DNA from: G965232465 sp965276005
Lineage (GTDB): Bacteria; Pseudomonadota; Alphaproteobacteria; JAQWUY01
Length of the DNA stretch: 64,000 nucleotides
NCBI GenBank assembly: GCA_965276005.1
Contig: OZ254962.1
Span: 1,612,001-1,676,000, forward strand
Reading direction: 5' to 3'
The position numbers and the translations under genes were made by a program. The notes under the pieces are model-generated. The model was not told the origin of the DNA. It saw only the letters and a list, made by a program, of their open reading frames with translations, and did no database searches. This document shows, in pieces, positions 26,073 through 33,866 of the stretch; positions within the stretch are counted from its first letter, which is position 1, and each line of letters starts with the position of its first letter.

Positions 26073-26951
26073 ATGCGTACCCTAAAAGACAATTTACACC
26101 TGTGTTCGATAAACACCGCCACATTGGGCTTTCAGCAAGATATATTTAAAACCGCTGATGCCATTGCATATCAAGGGTTTGGCGGTATTGCCCCGTGGGT
26201 GCAAGATATACAGTCCCAAGATGTAAAAACGGTGGCACGGCATTTACAGTTTACGGGCTTAAAAGTCTCTGGATACTGTCGCAGCCCCTATATTCCCGCC
26301 ACCACTGTCAGACAATTTAAGGCAAATATCGATGCCAATAAACGCTGTATAGACGATGCGGTTGCGTTGGGGGCACCGGCGTTTATCTTTGTGGTCGGGT
26401 CGATTCCAGAAAACAGCACGGACGACATCAGCACCGCCCGCACTCAAGTACAAGAGGGCATTGCCGAACTTGCCGCATACGCACAAGATATGCCCGTGCA
26501 ATTGGGGCTGGAACCGTTGCACCCTATGTATGCGGGCGATCGGGCGTGTTTAAACACCCTAAAACAAGCCCATGACATGTGCCAAGCCATCGAACCACAC
26601 CCGACCGCCACCCCCAAAATCAGTGTTGCCCTCGATGTATACCACTGCTGGTGGGATCCAGAGTTATATACCCAAATTGCCACCATCGGTGCCGATAACC
26701 GCTTGTGTGCGTTTCATGTCTGTGATTGGCTGGTACCAACAACAGATTTTCTAATGGATCGGGGCATGATGGGCGATGGCGTCATTCACCTCGCTAAAAT
26801 CCGCCAAGCGGTAGAAAACAGCGGATACGACAAAATGGTCGAAGTCGAAATTTTTTCCCACAATTGGGGCAAACAAAATATCGCCCACACTTTATCCATA
26901 TGTGCTGAGCGTATGGCATCGATCGAAACAACCCCCTGTACAACATTTTAA
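26073..26951 (+). CDS. Sugar phosphate isomerase/epimerase-type TIM barrel (AP_endonuc_2)
   Basis: A 292-residue protein of the xylose isomerase-like TIM-barrel superfamily. Metal-site candidates are the Glu of QLGLEPLHP, the Asp/His of VALDVYHCWWD, the His of CAFHVCDW and the final Glu of MVEVEIFS, spaced as in the family. Such enzymes isomerise or epimerise sugars and sugar acids. It is the last gene of the acyl-CoA dehydrogenase operon, which ties sugar chemistry to acyl-CoA chemistry. A second, different member lies at 30558. Confidence 0.78.
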   Translation: MRTLKDNLHLCSINTATLGFQQDIFKTADAIAYQGFGGIAPWVQDIQSQDVKTVARHLQFTGLKVSGYCRSPYIPATTVRQFKANIDANKRCIDDAVALGAPAFIFVVGSIPENSTDDISTARTQVQEGIAELAAYAQDMPVQLGLEPLHPMYAGDRACLNTLKQAHDMCQAIEPHPTATPKISVALDVYHCWWDPELYTQIATIGADNRLCAFHVCDWLVPTTDFLMDRGMMGDGVIHLAKIRQAVENSGYDKMVEVEIFSHNWGKQNIAHTLSICAERMASIETTPCTTF

Positions 26952-27252
26952 CCAAAAGTATGTAAAACCGCCCGTATGGGTGGAAGTTGAAACATGGTCT
27001 ATGGGTACTATACGGGATTATATCGCTTCTGTTCAAGATTTTTGGCAGTTGTAAGGGGCTACGAATACTTAGTTTGGCGGGTGACCATTTTGTGTCAAAA
27101 AAATATTGACTTGTCATACAGAGTATTGTAGGATAAATTGTGTATACAAATTTATATATAACAAATATAGGAGAGAACCTCAGACTCATGTATATTAGAA
27201 ACGCAACGGTATATTCTGTGTGGCAAGGCGTTATGTGGCGGGGTGCGGTTAT
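26952..27252 (+). promoter_or_regulatory. Promoter and leader region of the large catabolic operon
   Basis: A 300-bp non-coding stretch. A weak hairpin (CCGCCC/GGGTGG, 26969-26984) may end the upstream operon. A candidate promoter is TTGACT (27106-27111) with TAGGAT at 27129-27134, spacing 17. The operator-like sequence TTGTGTATACAA (27138-27149) overlaps the expected start of transcription. A strong ribosome site (TAGGAGAG) precedes a 24-codon frame. Confidence 0.5.
27138..27149 (+). promoter_or_regulatory. Candidate operator TTGTGTATACAA, operon 1
   Basis: This 12-mer is the exact reverse complement of TTGTATACACAA at 38671-38682, in front of the ABC importer operon. Both sit at promoter positions, and a GntR/HutC-type repressor gene (35414) lies in this operon. 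It is therefore the likely regulator binding site; the flanking AAAT/ATTT bases are also shared. Confidence 0.55.
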
Positions 27253-27262
27253 ATGCGTGTAA
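27188..27262 (+). CDS. Possible 24-residue leader peptide before the thiolase-like gene
   Basis: An ATG at 27188, behind TAGGAGAGAACCT, opens a frame of 24 codons (starting MYIRNATVYSVWQGV) that ends in TAA at 27260-27262, ten bases inside the thiolase-like gene. The thiolase start at 27253 has only a poor ribosome site, so its translation may depend on this leader. It could instead reflect a frameshift in the original N-terminus. Confidence 0.4.
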   Translation: MYIRNATVYSVWQGVMWRGAVICV

Positions 27263-28401
27263 CCCTATCAGGCGGTGCCATGACGCCGTTTAATCGCCGC
27301 AAAGATAACAGTTCCTATCGGGACTGGGTACGGGATGCGTTTTACGGGGCATTATTGGACAGCCGTATCGAGAAATGTGATATCGATGCGTTGGTTGTTG
27401 CCACTGAGAGCGATTTTTTCTCGTTACAGCTAAATCCTGCCTCGTTGTTGGCAGATGGGTTGGGATTGCATAATATTCAAGTCTATCGTGCGGAAGGGGG
27501 CGGTGCTACGGGACATGTGGCGGTGCAACTGGGGGCATCACTGGTGGCAAGTGGACACGCAAAACGGGTGGCGGTACTGGGTTTTGAAGGCTGTGCATCG
27601 CATTTGCCCGCATCAGACATATCGTATTTGTATACCCAATCCTATGATTCTTGGTTCGAAGGGCAACAGGATATAAGTTCGACCGCTATTTATGCCCTGT
27701 CCGCACTTGCATACATGCACCAAAGCGGGGCGACTGAACGGGATTTTGCATCCGTTGCCGTGCGTAATCGACGGTATGCCACACACAATAAAAACGCCCA
27801 TTTACCGCTGCATATCAGCATCGAAGAGGTGTTGCAATCGCCGATGATTTCCTCGCCATATCATCGGCTGGATTGTGCCCCCCTGAGTGATGGGTCGGCG
27901 TGTATTATTTTGACCGATGACACACCCAAAGCCCCCTGTGTACAGATTACCGGCATGTGTATTGCCAATGACTTTGTACGACTGGGCGATCGCCCAAACC
28001 CTGCTCAGTTTCAAGCCAAGAAAAATGCCGCAAAAAAAGCTTATGCTATGGCGGGTGTATCCCCCAATCAAATCACCGCTGTCGAGATGTATGACAGCTA
28101 TTCGGGGGCTCAATTGCAGGGATTAGAGGCATTGGGGCTTACGGAAGATGCGGTGGCAATGGAACGCACCGGCGGTTTTGACATCGACAATGGCTTTGCG
28201 GTAAATATATCGGGGGGCTTATTAGGACAAGGGGCACCGGTGGGTGCGGTGGGCATTGCCCAATTTTTGACTTTGTATAAGCTGTTAACCGGTACCTATG
28301 AAGGCGTCTGTACGCACTGGGATTGCCCCTATGCGGTGGTCGATACACATGGGGGCATCGCCACCAACTGTGCGGTTTCTGTGCTAGAGGGGTGTGTGTG
28401 A
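27253..28401 (+). CDS. Thiolase-like protein without the usual catalytic Cys and His
   Basis: A 382-residue thiolase-fold protein of the SCP-x/lipid-transfer-protein type. The N-terminus MRVTLSGGAMTPFNRRKDN is typical and fixes the start. The nucleophile loop, normally with a Cys as in ACASG, reads AEGGGATGH (residues 80-88), and the C-terminal GHPxGATG-type motif reads GQGAPVGAVG, lacking the His. A conserved Tyr remains in EMYDSYSG. The next gene, overlapping by 4 bp, is a DUF35 protein. Such thiolase/DUF35 pairs include Ltp-type aldolases that split CoA thioesters by retro-aldol cleavage. That role is inferred here; claisen thiolase activity looks unlikely. Confidence 0.75.
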   Translation: MRVTLSGGAMTPFNRRKDNSSYRDWVRDAFYGALLDSRIEKCDIDALVVATESDFFSLQLNPASLLADGLGLHNIQVYRAEGGGATGHVAVQLGASLVASGHAKRVAVLGFEGCASHLPASDISYLYTQSYDSWFEGQQDISSTAIYALSALAYMHQSGATERDFASVAVRNRRYATHNKNAHLPLHISIEEVLQSPMISSPYHRLDCAPLSDGSACIILTDDTPKAPCVQITGMCIANDFVRLGDRPNPAQFQAKKNAAKKAYAMAGVSPNQITAVEMYDSYSGAQLQGLEALGLTEDAVAMERTGGFDIDNGFAVNISGGLLGQGAPVGAVGIAQFLTLYKLLTGTYEGVCTHWDCPYAVVDTHGGIATNCAVSVLEGCV

Positions 28402-28772
28402 AAATCGACCTAACATATACCCTGCATCAAGGCACATATGCCCCATATGTGGACGCCTTGCGACAGGGACATGCTGTGTCGCATCTGTGTGCTGTGTGCA
28501 ATGGAAAAACTTTTCCCCCTCGGCTGTGCTGTGATACCTCGTATAATTTTCATGTAACCGACAACACAGCAACAGTTTTGTATCGTACCGATAGCGGCGA
28601 AAAAGCGGTGGCACTGGTACAGTTTAAAGACTGTGAAAATCGGGTGATTGCAGAAATTATCAACCCTGAAATACAGGGGAAACGATGTGTTTTAGTCCCC
28701 CCGAAACAAGGCACATTCGGCATATGTATAAGGATAGAACCCGAAACAAAGCACATTCGGTGTGCGTATTAA
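28398..28772 (+). CDS. DUF35 OB-fold/zinc-ribbon protein, partner of the thiolase-like protein
   Basis: A protein of about 124 residues starting with GTG at 28398, overlapping the thiolase-like stop (GTGA). The rubredoxin-like zinc ribbon is visible as LCAVCNGKTFPPRLCC, followed by an OB-fold with the segment TVLYRTDSGEKAVALVQF. DUF35 proteins bind thiolase-like partners and help bind acyl-CoA. The last about 25 residues fall within the first copies of a 41-bp tandem repeat, so the C-terminal tail (IEPETKHIRCAY) is probably a product of repeat expansion. Confidence 0.75.
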   Translation: MKIDLTYTLHQGTYAPYVDALRQGHAVSHLCAVCNGKTFPPRLCCDTSYNFHVTDNTATVLYRTDSGEKAVALVQFKDCENRVIAEIINPEIQGKRCVLVPPKQGTFGICIRIEPETKHIRCAY

Positions 28773-28904
28773 GGATAGAACCCGAAACAAAGCACATTCG
28801 GTGTGCGTATTAAGGATAGAACCCGAAACAAAGCACATTCGGTGTGCGTATTAAGGATAGAACCCGAAACAAAGCACATTCGGCACATGTATTAAGGATG
28901 GAAA
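28701..28904 (+). repeat. Five tandem 40/41-bp repeats at a gene junction
   Basis: Copies start at 28701, 28741, 28782, 28823 and 28864. Each begins CCGAAACAAAGCACATTCGG and continues through a short variable part to AAGGATAGAA. The last copy reads AAGGATGGAAA and serves as the ribosome site of the acyl-CoA synthetase gene at 28905. The array links the end of the DUF35 gene to the next start. Confidence 0.9.
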
Positions 28905-30554
28905 ATGTTTGAAAATTGGACGGATACGGACTTACAAAAAATAGGCTTACGGCGGACACCAGACGGCGTGCGGATAGATATACCTGCAGATGCGAATATA
29001 TATCATATGACTGTGGGCAATCAATTGCGATTGGGCAACGGCGATACCCCCGCCATGATATACGAAAAAGACGATGGTAGTATCGAAAATTGGTCGTTTG
29101 CAGACATCGATACCGCATCGGATAATTTGGCGGGGTACTTGGCGAACAAAGGCATGCACAAGGGGGATTATATCGGCATACATACCCGTATGCGACCGAT
29201 GACGGCGATCGCCCATATGGCGGTGTATAAACTGCATGCGGTGGCAGTGCCGCTGTCGCAATTTTACGGTCCCCAGACTTTGGCACATGCACTAAATGAT
29301 TGTCGGGCAAAATGTTTATTGACCACTCAAGACTCTTGGGCGGCATTGCAAGCGGATGCGGATACACTGTTGCCCCATCTACAACATGTCCTTGTGACCG
29401 ACAGTGTCGACGATGCCCCCGATTTACATGATATTATTACCGATAAAACACCATTTACACCCTGTTACGGGGGGGCGGATAGCCCTGCGTTACTGATGTA
29501 TACCTCGGGGTCTACGGGTATGCCCAAGGGGATTTTGCACGCACATCGGGTACTTGCGTCCTATCGTCCATCGATTGCCCTATTCTTTAATTTATCGTCT
29601 GAGGACACGGATGCGGTGTTTTATTCGCCATCCGATTGGGCTTGGGTAGGGGGATTACTAGATATGCTGTTTCCTGCATGGTTAGCGGGACGACCGGTAG
29701 CCACCAGTGACGCTCGATTTACCGAACAACAGGCATACACATTTATGTGCCGCCACAAAGTGACCCATACATTTTTGGCACCCACAGCCATTAAACGCTT
29801 GGCACGGTGTGAAAATCCTCGCAACACATACGATATATCATTACGGGTCATCTGCACAGGTGGGGAAGCCCTTGCCGCTGATACTTTGCAATGGGCAGAA
29901 CAAAAATTGGGCGTGGTGTGTAACGAATTTTACGGCATGACAGAGGTCAATCACCTGATTGGTAATTGTGCCAAGTTATACCCCCGTAAAGCCGGATCCA
30001 TGGGCATCGCCTATCCGGGACACACCGTACTTTTGGTCGATGACAACGGCGATATTGTCGAACACGGCACGGTGGGAGAAATTGTCACCACAGCGGATTC
30101 GCCCACACGCTATTTGGGATATTTAAACAATCCGCAAAAGGAACAAGACATCCGCTTGGGCAAATGGATGCGAACCTTTGACTTAGCCGTGTGCGATAAA
30201 GACGGATATTTTTGGTACAAAGGACGGACGGACGATTTGATAAAATCATCAGGCATACGCATAGGTCCTGCAGAAATTGAAGACTGTCTGCTGTCCCACG
30301 ATGCGGTAACAGAAGTGGCAGCGATTGGCAAACCCGATGCCGACAGGGGGCAAATTGTCAAAGCTTTTGTGCGCTTAAAGCCCACATACAGCGGCGATGA
30401 TACGATGGTAAAAGCCTTACAGGATCATGTGCGAATCCACTTGGCATCCTACAAGATCCCAAGGGAAATAGCATTTGTGGATTCATTCCACATGACCACC
30501 ACAGGCAAAATAGACCGCAAAAAACTCCGTTTACAGGCACAACAAGAGGGATAA
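28905..30554 (+). CDS. Acyl-CoA synthetase (AMP-forming)
   Basis: A 549-residue adenylate-forming enzyme (ANL superfamily). The AMP-binding P-loop is YTSGSTGMPKGI. Further motifs are EFYGMTEV, the hinge-region segment YKGRTDDLIKSSGIRIGPAE and the C-terminal catalytic Lys in TTTGKIDRKKL. It activates a carboxylic acid with ATP and CoA; the segment SPSDWAWVGGLLDML resembles acetyl/medium-chain-type members. Its position between a thiolase/DUF35 pair and sugar genes suggests it activates an acid from the same pathway. Its ribosome site is supplied by the last 41-bp repeat. Confidence 0.88.
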   Translation: MFENWTDTDLQKIGLRRTPDGVRIDIPADANIYHMTVGNQLRLGNGDTPAMIYEKDDGSIENWSFADIDTASDNLAGYLANKGMHKGDYIGIHTRMRPMTAIAHMAVYKLHAVAVPLSQFYGPQTLAHALNDCRAKCLLTTQDSWAALQADADTLLPHLQHVLVTDSVDDAPDLHDIITDKTPFTPCYGGADSPALLMYTSGSTGMPKGILHAHRVLASYRPSIALFFNLSSEDTDAVFYSPSDWAWVGGLLDMLFPAWLAGRPVATSDARFTEQQAYTFMCRHKVTHTFLAPTAIKRLARCENPRNTYDISLRVICTGGEALAADTLQWAEQKLGVVCNEFYGMTEVNHLIGNCAKLYPRKAGSMGIAYPGHTVLLVDDNGDIVEHGTVGEIVTTADSPTRYLGYLNNPQKEQDIRLGKWMRTFDLAVCDKDGYFWYKGRTDDLIKSSGIRIGPAEIEDCLLSHDAVTEVAAIGKPDADRGQIVKAFVRLKPTYSGDDTMVKALQDHVRIHLASYKIPREIAFVDSFHMTTTGKIDRKKLRLQAQQEG

Positions 30555-30557
30555 CAG

Positions 30558-31397
30558 ATGAAATTTGGTATACACGCAGGATTATGGATGGAAAACTGGA
30601 CAGACGACCCCTGTTTTGTGTTTGACAAAGTCGCCCGAATGGGTTTTGATGGGGTCGAACTATCGCTGTTAGGTATCGGTTTAAACAGTGCAGAAAAGGT
30701 GCGTAAGAATGCGGCAAGATATGGGCTGTCTATAACCTGTTCCACAGGGCTTGGGGTGGGACAAGACCCCTCATCAGCGGACGCAAGCGAACGGCAATTG
30801 GCAACGGATACGCTTAAACACGCCATCGAAATTACCGCTACGCTAGGGGCAACATCCTTAGCCGGCGTAGTTGCCAGCCCATGGGGTGTGTTCGATCCCC
30901 TTCATATCCCCGAACGCATAGACTATGCAGCGGCAACTTTGGGCGGTTTGCAATCCCACTTGCAGAATTACAATGTACGATTGGCTATCGAAGCCCTAAA
31001 CCGTTTCGAATCTGATATAACTTGTACTGCCGAACAGACTGTGGCAATTGCAGAAAAAAGCCATGCGGATAATGTGGGTGTTTTGCTGGATAGCTTCCAT
31101 ATGAACATCGAGGAAAAACACCCGGCACAAATGATACAACGGGTGGGCAAAAAACTGTTCCACTATCATATTTCCGCCCATGACAGGGGCGTGCCAACAC
31201 ACGGCAGATATGATTTTAATGCCGATGCACACGCCTTAAAACAGATAGGCTATGACAATTGGGTGGTGGCAGAAATGTTTGTTCGAGCAGGTCTGCCCAC
31301 CAGTCGGGACTTAAACATTTGGCGACCCATAGAAACCGATGTGGACACAGCCGCCAAGCAAGCACTGACATTTATGCAACGGGTATATGGACAATGA
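30558..31397 (+). CDS. Sugar isomerase/epimerase TIM barrel, ketose 3-epimerase-like
   Basis: A 279-residue xylose isomerase-like TIM barrel, close in pattern to D-tagatose/D-psicose 3-epimerases. Candidate metal ligands are the Glu of LAIEALNRFE, the Asp of LLDSFHMNIEE, the His of YHISAHDRG and the Glu of VVAEMF. It starts 3 bp after the acyl-CoA synthetase, and its stop overlaps the dhaL start as ATGA. It probably provides the right ketose isomer for the kinase and aldolase that follow. Confidence 0.78.
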   Translation: MKFGIHAGLWMENWTDDPCFVFDKVARMGFDGVELSLLGIGLNSAEKVRKNAARYGLSITCSTGLGVGQDPSSADASERQLATDTLKHAIEITATLGATSLAGVVASPWGVFDPLHIPERIDYAAATLGGLQSHLQNYNVRLAIEALNRFESDITCTAEQTVAIAEKSHADNVGVLLDSFHMNIEEKHPAQMIQRVGKKLFHYHISAHDRGVPTHGRYDFNADAHALKQIGYDNWVVAEMFVRAGLPTSRDLNIWRPIETDVDTAAKQALTFMQRVYGQ

Positions 31398-31951
31398 CAG
31401 CACAGACATATTTTAACAGCTTATACGAAGACATGGTCGCCCAATGCCCGCTACTCAATAACCTCGATGCAAGTGTGGGCGATGGGGATCATGGGACGAC
31501 TATGGTACGGGGATTGACTCACGCCACACAGGCACCAGATAGCATGCGGGCAAAAGCATTTATGCGGGCATCTGGGGGGGCATCTGGCACTTTGTTTGGG
31601 CTGATTTTATATGAAATAGAAAAATATTTCGACAACAGTGATACTATAACCGCAGGCTTGGCACAGGCACTCGCCCGTATTTGTGATTTGGGCGATGTGC
31701 AACAAGGCGACAAAAGCATGGTCGATGCCCTTGCCCCAGCGGTACAGGCATTGCAGGCGGGGGAATCTCTGTCTGTTGCGGTACAAAAAGCACAATGTGG
31801 CAGGGACAATACAAAAACCCTGCCCGCCCGCTGTGGACGGGCACAGTATGTGGAGAACCAAGGGGTAGGACATCTGGATCCGGGGGCAGTGTCCGTGTGT
31901 ATTTTATTAAAACACCTGTTACCGCAGCAAAATAAGGGGGAAGTGTCATGA
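31394..31951 (+). CDS. dhaL: DhaL-type kinase subunit (ADP/ATP-binding domain)
   Basis: A 185-residue DhaL-family subunit. The nucleotide/Mg loop is seen in LDASVGDGDHGTTMVRG, with ASGGASGTLFGL and the tail GRAQYVENQGVGHLDPGAVS. With DhaK it phosphorylates dihydroxyacetone or another small ketose. No DhaM is present nearby, so the pair probably uses ATP directly. In known systems ATP-dependent DhaK/L pairs also act on erythrulose-type ketoses. The start is set by the ATGA overlap with the epimerase gene. Confidence 0.85.
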   Translation: MTAQTYFNSLYEDMVAQCPLLNNLDASVGDGDHGTTMVRGLTHATQAPDSMRAKAFMRASGGASGTLFGLILYEIEKYFDNSDTITAGLAQALARICDLGDVQQGDKSMVDALAPAVQALQAGESLSVAVQKAQCGRDNTKTLPARCGRAQYVENQGVGHLDPGAVSVCILLKHLLPQQNKGEVS

Positions 31952-32961
31952 AAAAAGTATACAACCGCACCGATACTATGGTCGACGATATGCTAGATGG
32001 GTACATATCCGCCTTTCCCCATGTAAAAAGGTCTGCATATGACAAGCGGATTATTGTCCGCAATACCCATGTGAAAAATGCCGATAAAAAGGTAACCTTA
32101 GTTATTGGTAACGGGTCGGGGCATGAACCCATCGCTATGGGCTTTGTGGGACGAGGAATGCTGGATGCCAATGTGGTTGGGGATGTATTTGCCGCCCCAT
32201 CAGCGGATCTCATCGTCGATGGTATCAAAGCGGTAAATGGACGGGCAGGCACAATTTTATTAATTTCCCAACACAGCGGTGATGTGATAAATGGACGGGC
32301 GGGGGTGATGCTTGCCCATGAAGAAAATATCGAAGTACACTACTTGTTAATGTATGACGATATTTCATCTGCCCCGAAACATAAAGCCCATAACCGCCGT
32401 GGGGCACCCGGCACACTGTTTATTTACAAGATGTTGGGGCAAGCTTCCGAAGAAGGGCAAGACATGCAAAGCCTGTTGAAACTGGGGGCGGATATTCGGG
32501 ATAAAACCGTGACCTTGAGTGCCGCCTTGCGATCGGGCATCTCCCCCTTAACGGGCAAACCTATGTTCAACCTGCCCGAAGACGAAGTATTTTTGGGTAT
32601 GGGCGTACATGGGGAACCGGGCATTGGACGGTTAAAGATATGTTTGGCGGAAAAACTGGTGGCAGAAATGATGGAGCGGTTGCTAGCCGACCGCCCTATT
32701 GCAGATGGAGGACGGGTATTGGTGATTGTAAATGGCATGGGCGGTACCACACAAATGGAATTACTGACTGTTTGGCGAGAGGTGAACCTATATCTTAAAA
32801 ACCGTAATATCACTGCGTTATGCCCGATGATCGGCAGTTTCGTAACCACCCAAGAAATGGGCGGATTTTCCATATCATTATTGGAGCCCACAGACGCAAT
32901 GATACGGCTGTGGACGGCAGATACAGACACCCCGTATTTCCCTAGAATACACAAAGTTTAG
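31948..32961 (+). CDS. dhaK: DhaK-type kinase subunit (ketose-binding)
   Basis: A 337-residue DhaK subunit. Visible are VIGNGSGHEP in the substrate pocket, VNGRAGTILLISQHSGDV and GMGVHGEPGIGR, whose His forms the covalent hemiaminal with the ketose carbonyl. It overlaps dhaL by 4 bp. The neighbouring isomerases and LacD-type aldolase suggest that the true substrate is a longer ketose phosphorylated at C1 and not only dihydroxyacetone. Confidence 0.88.
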   Translation: MKKVYNRTDTMVDDMLDGYISAFPHVKRSAYDKRIIVRNTHVKNADKKVTLVIGNGSGHEPIAMGFVGRGMLDANVVGDVFAAPSADLIVDGIKAVNGRAGTILLISQHSGDVINGRAGVMLAHEENIEVHYLLMYDDISSAPKHKAHNRRGAPGTLFIYKMLGQASEEGQDMQSLLKLGADIRDKTVTLSAALRSGISPLTGKPMFNLPEDEVFLGMGVHGEPGIGRLKICLAEKLVAEMMERLLADRPIADGGRVLVIVNGMGGTTQMELLTVWREVNLYLKNRNITALCPMIGSFVTTQEMGGFSISLLEPTDAMIRLWTADTDTPYFPRIHKV

Positions 32962-32972
32962 GAGAGAGCATT

Positions 32973-33866
32973 ATGGTTTATAGTCGAAAAACAGGGTTAT
33001 TATACGGCGTTGCGGTGGATCAGGGCAGTGGCTTGGCCTCCGCCCTAAAAACCGCACGGGGCACATCCGCCCAGCCCGATGACCTGTTTACTTTCAAGCG
33101 GTTGTTGACCACATATTTAAGCCCCCACGCATCCAGTGTGTTGGTGGATGCTGCGTTCGGGCGGGATTTACTACCCCATATACATACAGACTGTCAACCT
33201 ATGCTTGCGTATGAGGCGGATGTATACCACATATCGGACGCTGACCGCATCACCGTATTACCCGATAATTTAAAGGTTGCCGATTATCCAGAATTGGGGG
33301 TAAAAACCTTAAAGTTTTTCATGTACTATGCCCCCTATGACAAGGAGGAAATCGTCCGCAAAAAACAGCACATAGTCCGTAAAATTGGCGAACAGTGCGT
33401 ACAGCACAACATCCAATTCTTATTTGAACCCATTGTTTATGACCCCAAAATCGCCGATGAAAGTTCCAAGACATATTTTCAAGCCCGTCCCAACTTGGTG
33501 ACCACCGCCATTCAACATTTCCGTTCTCCAGAGTATCATATCGACATTTTAAAGGTCGAACCCCCTGTACACTTTGCCCATTTGGATGATGTAAATTATG
33601 CCAAAGATGCGTTTATGCGGGTGTCCGACACAGCAGGCGATATTCCCCTTGTATACCTAAGTGCCGGCGTATCGTTTAACACATTTGCACAGGGACTAGA
33701 GTTTGTAAAATCCGCTCAAATACCATTTAGGGGCTTTGTCTGTGGGCGGGCAATTTGGTCTGAATTGGTTTCTGTATTTGGCGAACAGGACATTGAGGGG
33801 GCAGAACACTGGGTGCAAACAGAAGGGATATGCCGATTACAAACCCTAAAGGATATTATCACATGA
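32973..33866 (+). CDS. Class I aldolase of the LacD / tagatose-1,6-bisphosphate type
   Basis: A 297-residue TIM-barrel aldolase. Family landmarks are VAVDQGSGL, SVLVDAAFG, KTLKFFMYY, FLFEPIVYD, DILKVEPPV with the Schiff-base Lys, and VYLSAGVSFNTF then GFVCGRAIW. Relatives cleave tagatose-1,6-bisphosphate (LacD) or sulfofructose-1-phosphate (YihT), both giving DHAP plus an aldehyde. With the DhaK/L kinase and a following aldehyde dehydrogenase this suggests cleavage of a ketose phosphate to DHAP and an aldehyde. Confidence 0.8.
   Translation: MVYSRKTGLLYGVAVDQGSGLASALKTARGTSAQPDDLFTFKRLLTTYLSPHASSVLVDAAFGRDLLPHIHTDCQPMLAYEADVYHISDADRITVLPDNLKVADYPELGVKTLKFFMYYAPYDKEEIVRKKQHIVRKIGEQCVQHNIQFLFEPIVYDPKIADESSKTYFQARPNLVTTAIQHFRSPEYHIDILKVEPPVHFAHLDDVNYAKDAFMRVSDTAGDIPLVYLSAGVSFNTFAQGLEFVKSAQIPFRGFVCGRAIWSELVSVFGEQDIEGAEHWVQTEGICRLQTLKDIIT

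Noticed and set aside
28701..28904. CRISPR-like array
   Set aside because: The 41-bp units are contiguous with almost no variable spacers and no cas genes are nearby; they are plain tandem repeats.
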